Made by a program: the position numbers and the translations under genes. 64,000 nt of DNA from Oceanicola sp. D3 (GTDB taxonomy: Bacteria; Pseudomonadota; Alphaproteobacteria; Rhodobacterales; Rhodobacteraceae). Each line of letters opens with the position of its first letter. Positions within the stretch are counted from its first letter, which is position 1. Below are positions 62,801-64,000 of this stretch, piece by piece. The DNA lies in NCBI RefSeq assembly GCF_006351965.1, contig NZ_CP040932.1, positions 3,989,613 through 4,053,612 of the forward strand, given 5' to 3'. Under the pieces are notes generated by a model that had not been told where the DNA came from, ran no database searches, and saw nothing but the letters and a program-made list of their open reading frames with translations.

Positions 62801-64000
62801 ATGGCATATCAGGCAAAACACCGCGATCCGCTTTTCGACAGCGCCATGCAGGCGGCGATCGAAAAACGTGGCAAGGAGATGATCGGCATCGGGCTTATCG
62901 CCGCCGGGCTGCTGGTGGCTCTGATGCTCGGCTCCTACGTGCCGGATGATCCCTCGTGGCTCTCGGCCACCGATGCGCCCGCGCAAAACATCCTTGGCCG
63001 CTTCGGGGCCTCCATCGCCGGGCCGCTCTTCATTATCGTGGGCCACGCCGCTTGGGCGCTGCCGGTGATCCTTGGCGCATGGGGCGTGCGGTTTGCCCGC
63101 CACCTCGGGAGCGAACGGGCCCTGTCCCGGCTGGTGTTCGCCCCCATCGCCGTGGCGCTGGCCGCGATCTACGGCGCGATGCTGACGCCGGGTGGCGGCT
63201 GGTCTCACAGCTTTGGCCTTGGCGGGCTCTTCGGCGACACCGTTCTGGGCGCGCTGCTCAACATTCTGCCCTTCGCCGCAGGGCTTGGCGTAAAGCTTCT
63301 GGCCATCCCCTTCGGCCTCGCCGCGCTGGCCATGCTGGTGTTTGCGCTCGGCGCAACCAAACCCGAAATCAAGTTGCTGGCCCGCTTCCTCATGGTCGGC
63401 ATGATCATGCTCTATGCCGGCGCGATGAAGCTGATGGGCAAGGGCGCGCAGGGCTCGCTCTCGCTGGCGCAGGCCATTCAGGCCCGCCGCGCCGCCAAGC
63501 GCGAAGCCGCTGCCGAGGCCGAGCTTCTCGCCGAAGCCGCCGCGCCCGCTGTTGCGCGGCATGATTTTACCCCGCGCCCGCTGGTGGTGCGCGATGACGA
63601 GCCGATGGAACAGCCCGTGGCCGCCGTGCCCGCAACCGAGCGCAAGGGCCTGCTGGCCAGCGTAACCGGCTTCGTCCGCCGCCCGGTTGAGCCCGAGCTG
63701 GTAGAGCCCGAGCCGCTGCCCGAGCATGACGTGGAGCAACCCAGCGATGACCGCATCCGCGCCCGTATCTCCGATGCCATCCGCCAACGCGCGCGCGGTG
63801 GCGGTCAGGTGCGCCCGGTGCTCTCCAACGGCCTGCCCGCCGAGCCGCCGGTGCTGCGGGCCCGCAAACCCCAGCCGCTTGTGCTGAACACCAAGGGCGC
63901 CGTGCCGCCCGCGCCCATGGCCATGCTCGACGAAGAGGCCGAGGTGATGGAGCCGGAGGCCGCTGCGCTGCCACCGCAACCGCCGGTCAGCGCCGCCCCC
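62801..64000 (+). CDS. ftsK: FtsK DNA translocase, N-terminal part (truncated by the window end)
   Basis: The frame runs open to the last base, giving 400 residues. The first 200 hold four membrane helices (GIGLIAAGLLVALMLGSYV, FIIVGHAAWALPVILGAW, RLVFAPIAVALAAIYGAML, GVKLLAIPFGLAALAMLVF), the FtsK 4TM domain that anchors it at the septum. After that comes the Pro/Glu/Ala-rich linker. The RecA-like motor and gamma domain lie beyond the window. FtsK pumps chromosomal DNA toward dif during division. GAGGAAAGAC precedes the ATG. Confidence 0.92.
   Translation, partial: MAYQAKHRDPLFDSAMQAAIEKRGKEMIGIGLIAAGLLVALMLGSYVPDDPSWLSATDAPAQNILGRFGASIAGPLFIIVGHAAWALPVILGAWGVRFARHLGSERALSRLVFAPIAVALAAIYGAMLTPGGGWSHSFGLGGLFGDTVLGALLNILPFAAGLGVKLLAIPFGLAALAMLVFALGATKPEIKLLARFLMVGMIMLYAGAMKLMGKGAQGSLSLAQAIQARRAAKREAAAEAELLAEAAAPAVARHDFTPRPLVVRDDEPMEQPVAAVPATERKGLLASVTGFVRRPVEPELVEPEPLPEHDVEQPSDDRIRARISDAIRQRARGGGQVRPVLSNGLPAEPPVLRARKPQPLVLNTKGAVPPAPMAMLDEEAEVMEPEAAALPPQPPVSAAP

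Overview
The window is GC-rich, densely coded chromosomal DNA from an alphaproteobacterium, most likely a Rhodobacteraceae member of the Roseobacter group. The inference rests on gene content: a DddL-type DMSP lyase, a split lysine-ketoglutarate reductase/saccharopine dehydrogenase pair, a ReAV-type asparaginase, the zinc-free form of ribosomal protein bL36, a GlnK-AmtB pair, the amidase-ubiH-aminotransferase-ftsK neighbourhood, and a dense cluster of GANTC (CcrM-type) sites. No rRNA, CRISPR array, transposase, prophage or integron gene was recognised, and the one tRNA is tRNA-Val(GAC).

Layout. 1-311 is non-coding, with one consensus DnaA box and about thirteen GANTC sites in 217 bases. 312-5284 (minus) carries msrQ, msrP, an FMN glutamate-synthase-like protein, an EEP-family nuclease/phosphatase and an SDR. 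clpB follows, with a candidate sigma-32 promoter, then the two saccharopine enzymes and a 51-residue membrane peptide. 11109-23423 is the most unusual block: an acyl-CoA synthetase, a complete Liv-type ABC importer (livG, livH, livM, livK, livF) and a PaaK-like adenylating enzyme. Interleaved are three small secreted proteins sharing a four-cysteine layout, an opposite-strand membrane gene, a Zn-ribbon-like protein and a tandem-duplicated unknown protein. 23453-33226 holds mostly single genes: a caspase-like/peptidoglycan-binding protein, VOC, SDR, NTF2-like proteins, rpmJ, tRNA-Val, N-formylglutamate amidohydrolase, thioesterase, dinB, SPFH/NfeD and an HxlR regulator with a divergent target.

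33272-43430 holds pyrF, a type I secretion ABC/HlyD pair, mlaA-mlaC, a class A PBP and glnK-amtB. 43586-49406 carries the serine pathway (serA, serC and serB, with an L-lactate dehydrogenase between serC and serB) next to a metallophosphatase. 49417-58778 contains asparaginase, an IalB-like protein, rlmN, a CxxCH protein, a YceI-OmpA fusion, a phosphodiesterase/lipid-kinase pair, a lipoprotein with a possible Cys-His-Asp triad, and dddL. 58809-64000 holds a UbiH-type monooxygenase, an amidase, an aminotransferase and the 5' part of ftsK, cut by the window end.

Best candidate for an undescribed system: the acyl-CoA synthetase/Liv/PaaK-like locus with its secreted four-cysteine proteins. I infer import of an organic acid or related ligand coupled to CoA activation, with the small proteins acting in the periplasm; substrate and function are not readable from sequence. 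A family of short hairpin repeats (GGTGGGCA, 3-base loop, TGCCCACC) occurs four times in intergenic DNA. Apart from the 311-base leader, no stretch longer than about 300 bases lacks a gene.
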